Notes: generated by a model from the letters alone, not told the origin. A DNA stretch of 64,000 nucleotides from Hyperoodon ampullatus (GCA_949752795.1 OX457056.1:175794428-175858427), one strand, 5' to 3'. Positions 1 through 11,179 are shown, counted from the first letter of the stretch. Numbers and translations: made by a program.

Positions 1-10
1 TTCAGAATCT

Positions 11-225
11 TTTTTTTTTTTTTTTTTTTTTTTGCAGTATGCTGGCCTCTCACTGTTGTGGCCTCTCCCGTTGTGGAGCACAGGCTCCGGACGTGCAGTC
101 TCAGTGGCCATGGCTCACAGGCCCAGCAGCTCCACGGCATATGGAATCCTCCTGGACCGGGGCACGAACCCGTGTCCCCTGCATCGGCAGGCGGACTCCC
201 AACCACTGTGCCACTAGGGAAGCCC
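11..225 (-). mobile_element. CHR-type tRNA-derived SINE, young short form
   Basis: The plus strand reads a poly-T run, then the reverse complement of the SINE body, ending in gggaagccc-like sequence, so the element lies on the minus strand. The flanking duplication cagaatct is seen at 3-10 and 226-233. The body has lost several CpGs (gtgcagtctcagtgg where younger copies have gcgcaggctcagcgg), so this copy is somewhat older than its relatives. The open frames through it are chance translations of the tRNA-like body. Confidence 0.93.
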
Positions 226-440
226 CAGAATCTCTTCTGATAATGAATTCCAAGTAAACATTATAAAACAATTGGAACAGGCGAGAGAGGTGAAATATAT
301 GTGCTCACCCCAAGTTGAGGATATAAGGTGATATCTACCAGCATTTACTGTGTAGCTACAACTTATAGTACCCATGTTGTAAATGGCAGATTTTGTAGCT
401 ATGTTAATTTACGTCATCGTCCCTCCTATATTCTGAGTTC

Positions 441-540
441 CTTGAGATTAGAAACTATGTCCTGTCCTTCTATGTAGCCTCACCTTTGCCTAAAAGAATG
501 CCTCATAAGAGTAGATGCTTAATAAATGTTGTTCACTTGT
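441..540 (+). repeat. L2 LINE 3' end fragment
   Basis: The stretch follows the order of an L2 3' end: a 'gagattagaaactatgtcc' segment, then a decayed form of the 'cagcacctagcacagtgcctggc' segment, then 'gatgcttaataaatgttgtt'. Heavily diverged, boundaries approximate. Confidence 0.45.
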
Positions 541-630
541 GCGTGAGCAGTTGAAATAATGTCTGAAGTCCTTGATCTCATGTATTTTACAATCTCATTG
601 ATTAATAACTGAAATTAAAATAAAAGTGCC

Positions 631-849
631 GGGCTTCCCTGGTGGTGCAGTGGTTGAGAGTCTGCCTGCCGATGCAGGGGACACGGGTTCGTGCCCCGGT
701 CCAGGAGGATCCCACATGCCGTGGAGCGGCTGGGCCCATGAGCCATGGCTGCTGAGCCTGCGCGTCCGGAGCCTGTGCTCCGCAACGGGAGGGGCCACAA
801 CAGTGAGAGGTCCGCGTACCGCAAAAAATAAATAAATAAATAAATAAAT
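631..849 (+). mobile_element. CHR-type SINE, young short form
   Basis: The head gggcttccctggtggtgcag contains the polymerase III A box and a B box follows at ggttcgtgccccgg. The tail is not pure A but aaaaaataaataaataaa. The 14-bp duplication aaaataaaagtgcc flanks the element at 617-630 and 850-863. Near-complete and recently inserted. Confidence 0.95.
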
Positions 850-863
850 AAAATAAAAGTGCC

Positions 864-1200
864 AATGTATTTTCTGAAAATAAAACCTGCCAAGTTATTT
901 CTGGTAGAGTGGAGTTGGATAGGGCAACCAAATGCATGAAAACAAGTAATTTAGAATTGCTACTCTGTTTTTACAATAAATTTTCTCCATTAATTAATGT
1001 TGTGACTTAGAGCAAATATGCATGGCAGGAAACAGAGGGCCGTGTTTATACCAATTTTACAGAAGAAAGTGGCTGTGCATTGCAATATATTGTGAATATT
1101 CTACATCCTAACTCAGGTCCCAGCATGAGTTGGATGGATTCAGCTCATAAAACTCTGGCCTTTCACCTCTTCAAGGATACAATTAACTTCGCTGTGAGTT
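864..1200. other. AT-rich unique sequence, nothing recognised
   Basis: No open frame of note, no recognisable transposon and no simple repeat. Sequence composition is ordinary for AT-rich mammalian noncoding DNA. Confidence 0.5.
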
Positions 1201-1202
1201 TC

Positions 1203-1295
1203 ATTCATTCAACAAATATTTACTGCATGCCCAGTATATACCAGGCACTGCAGTAAGCACTAGATTTGGAAAGGTCCAACATGACCAAAATATGA
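1203..1295 (-). repeat. L2 LINE 3' end fragment
   Basis: The stretch tcattcaacaaatatttact followed by 'ccaggcactgcagtaagcac' is the reverse complement of the L2 3' end. Short and diverged. Confidence 0.5.
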
Positions 1296-1880
1296 TTTAA
1301 ATTCAAATAGATCATACATAAACATTCCATGTCCCGTAACAATGAATGGGTCATCATGACAAGTATTATTCATGACTGTCAAAGACAGGGCTTGTATGTT
1401 TTTATTTCCTAATATTAAAATAGGAACTCATCACTCTAACCAGGAAGATATTTCTATCCTAACGTGGAAATTAACAAATAGATTTCATTGTCTCCTGTCT
1501 ATTTCATAATGGCTACCAGAAATTCACTGCTTAAAAAAATTCAACCATGTCTAAGCATTGGGAAAATTTCTACGATCAATGAGTAATGTCTGCCGTGAAT
1601 AAAGAGTGGGGCAAGCTGCCTGTGTGTCAAGTACTTGCCATTCCTATTCCATATATATCATGCTGACCCTGCTCCTCTGTTCTGGGCTGTTCTCTCTGGA
1701 TAACTATTCTATTGGTTCTTTGTGAGTTATTTGAGGACTCATCTATTCCATAAACCATGACCCAACATGGTTAATACTGAGTGCTGCCCCCATCCACACT
1801 GCACCATCTAGCACTTGATTCTATGCCGAGCTTCACCCTTCTCCAGTTTCTTCATTTGAATACATCTAATTTTTATCTAA
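1296..1880. other. AT-rich unique sequence, nothing recognised
   Basis: No gene, RNA or clear repeat seen. The stretch 1650-1880 could be a decayed upstream part of the L2 that follows, but I cannot prove it by eye. Confidence 0.4.
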
Positions 1881-1884
1881 AATC

Positions 1885-1985
1885 ATAAAGGTCCCTGAGA
1901 GCAGCAACCTTTTATCTTCATTCTCTGTTGCCCTTACAGCACTAAGCACCCTGTTGGCTATGTCAAAAGTACTCAATTATTTTTT
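1885..1985 (+). repeat. L2 LINE 3' end fragment
   Basis: Contains 'gtccctgagagcagcaacc', then 'cttacagcactaagcaccc', then 'gtcaaaagtactcaatta', the L2 order of motifs in plus orientation. Diverged. Confidence 0.45.
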
Positions 1986-2009
1986 TGTATGGTTGCATGG
2001 GGAAAGGAT

Positions 2010-2150
2010 CAATCTCAGAGCCCTAAAAACCTGGCTTCCTATACTAATTCTCCCCTTACCATATACAAGACTTTGTATAAATTTATGTAACTATTGTAAG
2101 CCTCAGTTTTTCCATCCCTAAAATAGAGCGGTGGCAAGAGAAAATCTCTA
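2010..2150 (+). repeat. MIR SINE fragment
   Basis: Contains the MIR core motif pair: 'atgtaactattgtaagcctc' leading to 'cctcagtttttccatcccta' and 'aaaatagagc', the decayed form of the usual 'tcatctgtaaaatgggg' segment. Confidence 0.45.
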
Positions 2151-2184
2151 ACTTCCCAAATCACCCTAGCATTCAATGATTCTA

Positions 2185-3480
2185 CGTATCTTAGAGGATA
2201 TTTTGCTTGAAGGAAAACTTTTATTGTTTGAAATATCTCTTTTCATCTAAGAAAGGAAGAGAATTTTTTTCTTTGAAAAAGAAGTGAATTGTGAATCCTC
2301 TTGAGAGGCAGCTCAGCCTTCACTTGCTCTCTATTCTAACTTGCCAATAAATGAATGGTGATTTTCTCCTCTTGCTTCAGCCCTTAAGAAAAATCCACCC
2401 TCTTACTAATAGAAAATAGGATTTGAGTGATGGCTTTTATACTAATTGGTCAGGAGCTTAGATAAAATATTGTTATTGACAGAATGTTCTCTTTTTTCAT
2501 GCACTGATAAAGTGGCTTAGCAGAGCGAATAGAGAGTAAATGCAGGACAAAGAAAAAGTACCTGAGATTTGAGTCAGATTGGAAGAATCAAGTCAGCACT
2601 GTAAAGTGCTTGCTAATAAGAGACCCTGATAAGAGGATGTAACAGAAGCCAACATATTCAACAAGACAATGGAAACAGGAAAGCGAGAATCACCAGTGGT
2701 GGGTGAGAGGTTAAGAGCGAAGATCCAGAAGTCTGACTTGTTCTCTTTGACCCTTGAGGTCCACATAGGATCAAATGTAAATGAATCATTTTGAGACTAT
2801 CATTTTTAACTCAGCCGGAAGAGTGGTATGCATAAAGAAATCCCATCGCAATCTGTCAAAAACTATCTATTGATTTTAAAAGATAAAACATAAAATGTTC
2901 AAAGCAGCATTGTAAGTGTAATGGAATGGGTTAAGATCAAGGGCAGAGAAGCTTCTACCGGTGGGACTGTATTCTCCTGTGGCAGGTGATGAACTAACTC
3001 AGTAATCTCTCAGGTCTTTTACCTAGAAAGGCACCTCTGGCTACTATGACTTGATCTATCTAAATTTTAGAAGATGAAAATGGAACCAAGGTTAATATTG
3101 ATGTTAATCGTCATAATGGTAATTTGTTTATAGTGTGGTCAAGGCTTCAATTTGCCATCTCTTAACACTAAACTACAAAATGCAGAAAACACTACTCAGC
3201 CAGCAGCTTGGCAGTGCACTAAGGAAATGGAAGCCATGAGAGAGCAAGCAGTGCCCCCTGCCCCCGGGGAATTTGATTCAGGCATAAATACCATAATCCT
3301 TTCATTTTAAGTAGTGCTTGGACTACTTAAATCTACTACTTAAATCTACCAAATCTTCATTTTCCCCCAAACCCTAAACTTGTCTATGAACAACGCTGCA
3401 ATCATTCTTCTAATCTTTTCCTCTTCCACCCCAACTTTCCTCTTCCCATCTCCTCAGTAGCAACCTTCCCTCAACTTCAG
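2185..3480. other. Unique AT-rich noncoding stretch
   Basis: No coding frame of note and no clear repeat. The one notable site is a CTCF-like motif near 3250 (listed separately). The short word 'actacttaaatct' is duplicated in tandem at about 3323-3347. Confidence 0.4.
3249..3267 (-). promoter_or_regulatory. Candidate CTCF binding motif
   Basis: The plus strand agtgccccctgcccccgg reads on the minus strand as a GCAGGGGGCACT core, which fits the known CTCF motif well. Predicted from sequence only; occupancy is unknown. Confidence 0.35.
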
Positions 3481-4020
3481 AAATGGGAACGTTGGGGCAA
3501 GTTTGGCTGGAATTCTTTTATGTAGTCTCTGTATCCTACAACTTGGCCTCGAGAATCCTCCTTCCTGCTTGCCCTGCGATTGAAATGACCAGAGCCAGAC
3601 CAGACTCAGGTTACTGTTTGGAAACAATAAAGAGGTTCCTCCCCGTTCTTCAAACCAGTCCCAGCAACGGGGAGCCTGTCCCAGGCAGAACTCACGCTCT
3701 GCTGAGGATTCATCATCTCCACCACCCAGCCCGGGCTTGCCCACCAAGTAAACAGCCAGGAAGGAACAGCCCGGAGAACTAGGGGTTCATCTATAAAAAG
3801 AACGCTACCCACCCACACCCCTCCTACCCTGTGTCTCAAAGGGGAGGGAGTGGGGTACTCCACTTTGAGCTTCGGGCAAAGGAACAATTCCTGTCTCCCA
3901 CTCATCACATTCTTCCAAGGAATGGGGCTGACTTTGATTCATCAGATTACATTCACAATTCAACTCTTCAAGACTTTGTATTCTGGGAAACCGGTAAACA
4001 ACCCAAGGCTTGTCCTCAGA
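3481..4020. other. Unique sequence with a TATA-like site and a poly(A)-signal-like site
   Basis: Moderate GC with no recognised coding exon. It holds aataaag at about 3629 and tctataaaaag near 3790. A poly(A) signal near a TATA box can be the remains of an LTR, but I see no terminal TG/CA ends or duplicated flanks, so the origin is left open. The open frames of 97-186 codons on both strands overlap one another, and the longest runs through the adjacent TG repeat, so I treat them as chance. Confidence 0.3.
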
Positions 4021-4025
4021 TAACC

Positions 4026-4028
<3 letters not shown>

Positions 4029-4072
<44 letters not shown>
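4029..4072 (+). repeat. (TG)n microsatellite
   Basis: Uninterrupted tg dinucleotide repeat, about 22 units. Confidence 0.98.
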
Positions 4073-4073
<1 letters not shown>

Positions 4074-4436
4074 TGGGGAGACAGGGGTGGAGTGTGTAAG
4101 GAATTGCACTGAATGAATGAGAAGGGATTCTTCGACTCCTGAGAAAGTCTCCACACAGAGAAGTGCATGGGAGTGAAACACCTTGTAACTTAAAACTATG
4201 TTTCTCCCGGCATCTCCAGTTCTCAGCCTGAGCCAGGTCAGCCGTGGGATCCGACTTGGCTGTCCTTGCATTAAACACAAACACTCTGTGTGGGGCTTCT
4301 CTGGAATTTATTGTCAAAGGAACATGGAGCCAACTGAATACAAGCACAGTTTTACAGGTGCACATTTCATGTATTCGTTGGGGTGAAACGCTATTTGGAC
4401 TCAGCTTTCAAAAGGAAGTTCAATCCTGGTAGCCAT

Positions 4437-4600
4437 AAATTTGTGGCTCTACTTCTGTTTTGTAAATAAGTTCATTTGCACCCATTTTTTTTTAGATTCC
4501 ACATATAAGCAATATCCTGTGATATTTATCTTTCTGTGTCTGACTTACTTCACTCAGTATGACAATCTCTAGGTCCACCCATGTTGCTGCAAATCCTGAA
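4437..4600 (-). mobile_element. L1 LINE 3' region fragment
   Basis: Read on the minus strand this contains the L1 ORF2-end to 3'-UTR segment: 'gcaacatgggtggacctaga', 'gtgaagtaagtcagacac', 'ttatatgtggaatctaaa' and 'aaatgaacttatttacaaaa'. The same words, in the same order, occur on the plus strand in the L1 copy at 38.8-39.0 kb. Both ends are truncated. Confidence 0.85.
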
Positions 4601-4760
4601 AGCAATAATAATAATTCTGTGGTTTCAAGGAAAATACGGCATTCGCCTAAACAGAAGGCCTCTGCCAGCCCCCAAATTATAATGTGATTCTAGAAATGTT
4701 AGAGAGCACTTTCTAAGTGTGTGAGCCTTGCTTACGACCCATCGACAGGGAATAATATCA

Positions 4761-4975
4761 TTCATTCATTCCACAAATATTTATTGAATATCCACAATGT
4801 TCATGAAATATTCTTATCATACTAGAAGGTAGGCAGAGCAGGGAAGGATACCCAGATAATCAGATCTGGATTTTGACCTTATGGAATTTGCAGTCTGATA
4901 GGAGAAACAATACACAAACACTAAAGATCCTTCGGTGCAAGGGAGAAATATCAGGCATGAGAGAAACTGGCCCCT
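4761..4975 (-). repeat. L2 LINE 3' end fragment
   Basis: Shows 'cattcattccacaaatattt' at the left and 'ccttatggaatttgcagtct' at the right, the reverse complement of the L2 'agactgtaagctcc ... aataaatatttgttgaatg' end. Confidence 0.6.
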
Positions 4976-5104
4976 GATGGACTGGGTGTTTGGCACTTGA
5001 AGAGAAATTGATTCTAACTGGGGCAGAGTATATTTCTTAGCTTTGGTACGCAGTGGAAGACAGGGAGCCCTCAACATCCCATCACATCAAGAAAGGAGCA
5101 TCCG

Positions 5105-5326
5105 GGGCTTCCCTGGTGGCGCAGTGGTTGAGAGTCCACCTGCCGATGCAGGGTTTGTGCCCTGTCCGGGAAAATACCACATGCCGCGGAGCAGCTGGGC
5201 CCGTGAGCTATGGCCGCTGAGCCTGTGCATCCAGAGCCTGTGCATCCGGAGCCTGTGCATCCGGAGCCTGTGCTCCGCAACGGGAGAGGCTGCAGCAGTG
5301 AGAGGACCGCTTACCGAAAAAAAAAA
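5105..5326 (+). mobile_element. CHR-type SINE with internal 15-bp triplication
   Basis: Standard SINE head, then a deletion that removes the usual 'ggacacgggttc' region around 5150 and so damages the B box. The flanking duplication aaaggagcatc is at 5092-5102 and 5327-5337. The 15-bp unit gcctgtgcatccgga occurs three times in a row (5221-5265, the first copy with one change) where other copies have one related unit. Confidence 0.95.
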
Positions 5327-5337
5327 AAAGGAGCATC

Positions 5338-6385
5338 TCTAAGACGACTTCATTTTCTTGCCAAGATATGCAGGTACACATCCATGTGTGGTCTGAATCT
5401 CTATAGCCAACCAGGGGTTGTCCCTCCTTTCTTGCCCCCAGTAACAGCAGGGAGTAGACGTGTTCACACAATGGCTAGGCTTCATTTTTTTTTTAACTCT
5501 GTCATGTTTTAAGAGGATTAGCTTTATTAGTGCATTAGTTCACTTTCCTTTGATTTTTTTCTTTAATGTTAAAAACAAACCGAGAATAAAAGCAGGAGTT
5601 GACTTCAGTCATCCCCAGCAAGGCACTAACTCTCTGGGTCTGAGGTGAAGGAGTCCACCAGCATTTTAGCTCTCCATGTGTTTGTTTGGTTTATTCCTGA
5701 CAGATACAGTGGAATGCTTCAATGAAAAACACCCAACTCATTTTCGATCTGTGAATGAACAGAAGGCAGCCCGTGGCTATTCAACCCCACTGGAAGCCTG
5801 CTGGCTCGTCCACGCTGCACCATGATTGTACCCACTCTGGCTTCCACATGTAACTTACTAAAGTTTGTGCTGTTTCCTGGCAGGATGATTTATCACTGAC
5901 ACCTCTTCGCCACTTCAACTGGGGGCCACTGCGATGGGGCAAGGTTCAAGGAAGTTGGCCAAAGCTGAAGCAGACATTGTACCAGCCAACTATTGCGTTT
6001 TCTAGCTCTTGACTTTTCCCCAGGAGCTTCTGGTTTTCATTCTGGTGGCTGCCATTAACTCTTCCAGTGCTGTACAACCACAGGTTGTTTTTTCTGAAAA
6101 TAAAAGCACCTCCAGTACAGCAGGGTTTTTTGGTAAAAAGATATGGAGGCTCCTTGCTCCTGAAAACTGAGGCTCACCATGGTTTCGAGCATTAGAGAAG
6201 TTATTTCTAAAGACGCTGGATAAATGGGCAGACTGAGGTATGGAATTAAGTCAAGAGCCTGAAATTATATACAGGTCAAAAGAGGCAACTGAGGAACGTG
6301 GCCGTTTGCTTGACTCACCTCCTTGAAAACAACTGTATCCAGTATCTGTTACTTTTATAACTTCTTCACTTGCTCGCTCACTAAT
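5338..6385. other. Unique noncoding stretch, no gene recognised
   Basis: No transposon recognised. A 40-codon open stretch at 5703-5822 follows a good acceptor-like sequence (ttggtttattcctgacag) but has no donor and ends at a stop; see findings. Confidence 0.4.
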
Positions 6386-6389
6386 TTAT

Positions 6390-6615
6390 TTACTCATTTA
6401 TTTACTCACTTAACAAATGAACTTAGTGAACTTAATATGAGAAAGATTACTGTGTAATGACTAAATGCTAGTGATGGAAACAAAAAACTGAATAAGATAT
6501 GGATGCTCCTCTCAAGGAATCCACAGTCCCATAGGGAAAATGCATCATCAACAAATACTCTTGAGGCAAAAAAAAAGAAGTGACTACTAGAAAAGAAGTA
6601 CATCAAAGAGCTGTC
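6390..6615 (-). repeat. L2 LINE 3' end fragment
   Basis: The run 'tttatttactcacttaacaa' followed by 'ctcaaggaatccacagtccc' is a diverged reverse complement of the L2 3' end. Confidence 0.45.
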
Positions 6616-6707
6616 AGAATATAAAGGGGAGAAAGGAGTATAACCTGATCAACATAGATTTAGAAATAGATTCCAAAAATGCTCCAATTATACCTGAAGC
6701 AAAATTT

Positions 6708-6949
6708 CTTTTTTTTTTTTTTTAATTTTTAATGTCTTTTTTTTTTTTTTTTTTTTTGCGGTACACGGGCCTCTCACTGTTGTGGCCTCTCCCATTGCGG
6801 AGCACAGGCTCCGGACGCGCAGGCTCAGCGGCCATGGCTCACGGGCCCAGCCGCTCTGTGGCATGTGGGATCTTCCTGGACCAGGGCATGAACCCGTGTC
6901 CCCTGCATCGGCAGGCAGACTCTCAACCACTGCGCCACCAGGGAAGCCC
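6708..6949 (-). mobile_element. CHR-type SINE, young short form
   Basis: Two poly-T runs, split by aatttttaatgtc, precede the reverse-complement body. The 15-bp duplication cctgaagcaaaattt is perfect at 6693-6707 and 6950-6964. The interrupted tail suggests the A-tail mutated after insertion. Confidence 0.95.
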
Positions 6950-6964
6950 CCTGAAGCAAAATTT

Positions 6965-8130
6965 TAACTTGACTTCCTGAGATGGAAAAGGGAGAGAGGT
7001 ATCAAATCCACCCCCTACCTTTCCCCTGAGATAAAATATTTCCAAAAAAAAGTTCACTTTCGAAATAATTCCTCCACCTCCTTTTCCTCAATTCGACACC
7101 CACCCTCAACACTTTCTTCATATTTTCATTCTTTTTGCTCTTGTTGAAGCCACATAGTTTTCTTCAAGAGGACACAACCCAGAACTCAAGAAGAAATCGT
7201 GAAATCTCCTTCCAGGATTGGCCTACACTCTCCTTCTTTACTAAGGACAGATGCCGTTTCTGATTCTGAGAAGCAAGGGTAAATCAATTTCAGGACTGGC
7301 TCAGTCCTGGCCTCTCCTGGGCACAGGTAGAAGTGATACCAAACTATGCTGAATCACTTACACTGGTTTTATGCTGAAGACGATTAGTCATAGAAGATCG
7401 ACTTGACCATCAACTCCATTTTGTAATACTGAAAAATAGGTTGGACACCGAATGGGCCAGTCCTAAACTTCTTAGCCTCCCTCTCTGTGTAAACAAGTGG
7501 CCTACCTCTCCTAGGAGATTCCCTACCCCATTTTCAGGGGCCATCCGTGCTATATAGAGGAAGCATTGCTCAATTAATGTCCACAGTAGACATGTCCAAA
7601 TTTCTAAGGCAAAAAGTGAAGGAAGAGTCTTTTATTCCATTTGTTTTCTCAGACAGGACTCCAATCACAAGGCTCTGGGACAGTTTAGCTTTTGCAGGCA
7701 CAAACTTCCATGCAGCACCAAGCCCAGGCAGGACCAACTTCCTCACCATAGATGCTCACCGAATTCCATCCTCACGCACATCACCAAAGGGCACGAGGGA
7801 TGTGGTCGCCTGAACTAACCCTTTGGCTACACACGCTGTTTTCAGTTAAGACTCTCCTGCTCCATCTCTTTCACACACCAAACAGAAGAAGGACAATTTT
7901 CACCCCCTTTCCTCTCTTTTATAGAAACCTGATAGGTTCATGGTCAGAAGATCAGAACACATCAGTGTCGAGCAAAACACATTATGTCTTGAAAAGTGTG
8001 AACTACTTGAACAATTAAATAGCTTAAAAGACAAGCCTTCAAGTGTCCTCAGAAGAGATGTGTAAGCACAATTTTCTCCTAAAATGAAAACCCAGAGAAC
8101 TAAATATGGGCCTGAAAGCATTTTGTTTTT
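6965..8130. other. Unique noncoding stretch, nothing recognised
   Basis: No repeat family recognised. Two overlapping 88-codon open frames at about 7.55-8.02 kb have no recognisable domain and no splice framework. Confidence 0.4.
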
Positions 8131-8400
8131 AATTAACTTTCTAAAAATCCTCTCAACAGGAGTGATCTTTCACCAACCCATTGTCAACTGGAAGAAACAA
8201 TTAATTTGGTCATCAAAGGAGTCATTTTTACCAATGAACCGTCATTATCAATCAACTTAAGGTTCTCTGCATATCCCTGCACTAAATACAAAAATGAATA
8301 GGAGAATAAATCTGTAAGTGAATAAATTTTCTGCACACCAATCCCCACAGGCTATGTGTTTATAAGTCAACAGCTTAAAATGAAAACATCTGATGAAGGT
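8131..8400. other. Unique stretch, possible conserved noncoding element
   Basis: AT-rich but with well-kept homeodomain-like words (aattaattt, caattaa, tcaatcaac) packed closely and no repeat signature. Conservation is inferred from texture only. Confidence 0.25.
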
Positions 8401-8855
8401 AATACACCTGTTAAAGGAGCATAAAATTCCAAACCCAAAGGTAAAATATAAAGATTATAAAGCCTCTTAAAGGAGCCATCAAAGTGAACTATTAAATGAG
8501 TACATCTGTTCCATGCTAGACTCTAGTTTATAAGTGCCACTCAAAATAAAAGAAATTTAGGACAAACATTTCATGAAAGAATGTGAAAAGCAGTGAAGGG
8601 ACCATCTTTTGAGGATGATGAGAGAAAATGGAATGGATTCAGTTAAAAAGAAGAATTGACCTAAACTCAGTCCAGGACTCAAACAAAAGGTTTTATGAGT
8701 CTAGTTTTCACTGAAAGGGGTGTGACATGAGAGGATATAGGAAGATCACTTTTATGTCCCACTTTATACTTTGGTTTTAGTCTACAGGCAAAAAGGAAAA
8801 TAAATCAGTTCAATGCTTAAAGTTACGTGTCATGAAACATGATATTTAAGAAAAA
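8401..8855. other. AT-rich unique sequence, nothing recognised
   Basis: The word ttaaaggagc occurs at about 8411 and again at 8467 as a short direct repeat. Otherwise featureless. Confidence 0.4.
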
Positions 8856-8896
8856 TACATATATAAATATATATATATATATATTAATATATATAT
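8856..8896. repeat. (AT)n low-complexity repeat
   Basis: Interrupted at dinucleotide tract, self-complementary. Confidence 0.9.
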
Positions 8897-9350
8897 TCAG
8901 TCAAGGAAGTCAAGGCAGTTCTTATAAAACTTTGAACCCAATATGTTACCAAAGAAGTCTAATAACAGAGGAGTATTAATTGTGCAAGACTGTGTGTCTA
9001 CCTGACCCTCTCAAATTTGATTGTAGTCATGCTATATTTTCTGGGTTTTCTACCTTTCCAAATGCTGTTTCACAGTGCTCCATCCCTATAATGTTGGTGT
9101 TCACCAACATTCATAACTCTGTTCTCAGCCCACTCTGCTTGCTCTTCTTACTCTTCCGTGGATTATGTCTTTGCCTCTCACGGTATGAACCATCATCACT
9201 ACAATAATGATACCCATATCATGTCTCCAGCCCAGAATGCCTCCTCTCAGCCTTTGAGTCAGCCAGCTGCCAACCACTGACACCCTGCAAGTCCAGAGGA
9301 ACTCAAAGTGTACAACCTATATCTTCACATCCTCCCCCCAACCCAGCTGC
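8897..9350. other. Unique noncoding sequence, nothing recognised
   Basis: A 75-codon open frame at 8980-9207 has no recognisable domain. No repeat family recognised. Confidence 0.4.
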
Positions 9351-9363
9351 TTCTCTGTGTTTT

Positions 9364-9555
9364 GCGGTACGCGGGCCTCTCACTGTTGTGGCCTCTCCTG
9401 TTGTGGAGCACAGGCTCCAGACGTGCAGGCTCAGTGGCCATGGCTCACAGGCCCAGCCACTCCGCAGCATGTGGGATCTTCCCGGACCGGAGCACAAACC
9501 CGCGTCCCCTGCATCAGCAGGCGGACTCTCAACCACTGTGCCACCAGGGAAGCCC
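9364..9555 (-). mobile_element. CHR-type SINE lacking an A-tail
   Basis: Full body in reverse orientation. The duplication tctctgtgttt is perfect at 9353-9363 (first copy) and 9556-9566. There is almost no poly-T between the first duplication and the body (only tttg), so the A-tail has been lost or was very short. Confidence 0.93.
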
Positions 9556-9639
9556 TCTCTGTGTTTTTTGTATCACTTGGAAAGTAGCCGTGAGATCCAC
9601 CCAAACCAGAAATACAGGCATCACTTTTAACTCCTAATC

Positions 9640-10190
9640 ACTCCTAAATCTGGCCCTTCTTTTCCATTCCACTGCCAAGGTGCTAGTTCAGAGCCTCATC
9701 AACCTCATCCCAGTGTACTTTCTAAGACACAATGATGGCCACACCCACCTTGTTACCTCATTTCAGGGCCTCCACACTGACTTAGAGGGAGCTCTTGAAC
9801 ATGGCGGGGAGGCCTTCTCTGAGCTGGCCCCTGCCCATGCCTCCAGCCTGACTTCTTACCAACCCCCCTCCCTTCCAATTTCCAAAAGAATGATCTTTTT
9901 CATGCCTTTGCCCAAGCTCTACCCGAAATCCCTTTCCAGGCCTTTTCCCTTATCTAACATCTCTTCTTCCTTGAAGAATCATCTAAGATGTCAGCTTGTC
10001 TGGGAGATCCTGCTGACCCCTTGAGGCTAAGTTAGGTCTTTCTGCTCAGGGTTCCCAAGTGCCTAGTATACTCATCTGCTACAGCACATTATATGCCCAT
10101 TTCCCCCAACAGACAATGAGCTCAAAGATAGCAAGGGCACTCTGATCCATCTCTGTATCCACCACAAACAAAACAACAATTATTGAATAC
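9640..10190 (+). repeat. L2 LINE 3' portion
   Basis: Follows the L2 order over about 550 bp: 'cagggcctccacactgactt', a 'tcttccttgaagaatcatct' segment, 'gtctgggagatcctgctgac', 'cagacaatgagctcaaagat' and 'caattattgaata'. Diverged. The 114-codon open frame at 9680-10024 lies within it and is not a functional gene as far as can be seen. Confidence 0.5.
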
Positions 10191-10479
10191 AAGATCTCTC
10201 ATAAAAATGCATGTACATACACCTATACTCCACACACAGATATTTTAAAGATACTATCATCTAATCATGCCCAAAAAAATAAGAATTTCATATATGTTTA
10301 CTTCCTTACATCCCTTAAGAAAAGGTTTATGGTTTCTTTCTTGGTTTTGTTTTGTTTTGTTTTGTTCTGCAGTTAGAGAAGAGCGTAATCCAAGCTGGTT
10401 CACCTTTTCTTGAAATAAATTAAATTCGAACATGAGTTTTGCCAAACTGTCTAATAACGTTAAGAATAAATAATAATCC

Positions 10480-10680
10480 ACTGTTCTAGGTGTTGTAGAT
10501 GTCTGAATTAATTTATCCTTGCTGTAGCTCTAGGCAGCTTGGGTCCAGGTATTACTATTCTCCCCATCTACACAAAGGATAACTAAAGAATTGAGAATAG
10601 CTCATCTAAAGCCATGCCAGTCAGAAGGGGTGGAATCTTGATGCAGCCCAAGATCTTCAACTGTGTACTACACTGCCCTC
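10480..10680 (-). repeat. MIR SINE fragment
   Basis: Shows 'cactgttctaggtgttgtag', then 'attactattctccccatcta' and 'aagccatgccagtcagaagg', a decayed MIR in reverse orientation. Confidence 0.45.
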
Positions 10681-11175
10681 AATCAAAATTCAGCTCATGA
10701 TGATTGACTTCTACATCATGGAAACAAATTGTACTATGACTCAAAAATGTTCATAGGCATAACAGCCTATATGGAAATGGACATCACCAATCAGAACATA
10801 TTCTAGAGGGTCCTGCTATAACAATTAATTCTTTGGTTCCTGTATCATGAGGCAACCAAGGGATTCCAAGAGCAGAAGCCAAGGTGATGGGGGGCAGGCA
10901 CTCAGAGGGTTCAGGCAGCAGCTATTTACTGATGAGCACTTCACTATTTTGACAACTGATAATATCAAATGAATATCAACCCTGATCTAATTCATCAGAA
11001 TAAAGGTATCAAGAAAAAGTGTCTGGCCTATTTTCAGGTTTGATGGTTTACCCTCCCAAGGGTCACCATCCTTGTACGCAGCCACCATTGAGTAGAATTT
11101 CCTTAGAGGTAAAAATCCACAATTTCTGGTGGAAGAATAGAGGCAGCAAAATTATTCTGGGCTTCTATGCTCTTT
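10681..11175. other. Unique noncoding sequence, nothing recognised
   Basis: No coding frame with known motifs and no repeat family recognised. Confidence 0.4.
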
Positions 11176-11179
11176 TTTT

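Noticed and set aside
595..937. Repeated open frames such as MVESPPADAGDTGSCPGPG and HCCGLSRCGAQAPDAQ at many places
   Set aside because: They are the same SINE translated in different frames. They look conserved only because the SINE copies are alike; there is no gene.
3805..4365. 186-codon open frame on the minus strand
   Set aside because: It runs through the TG repeat (HTHTHT) and overlaps other frames on both strands. No domain and no splice structure.
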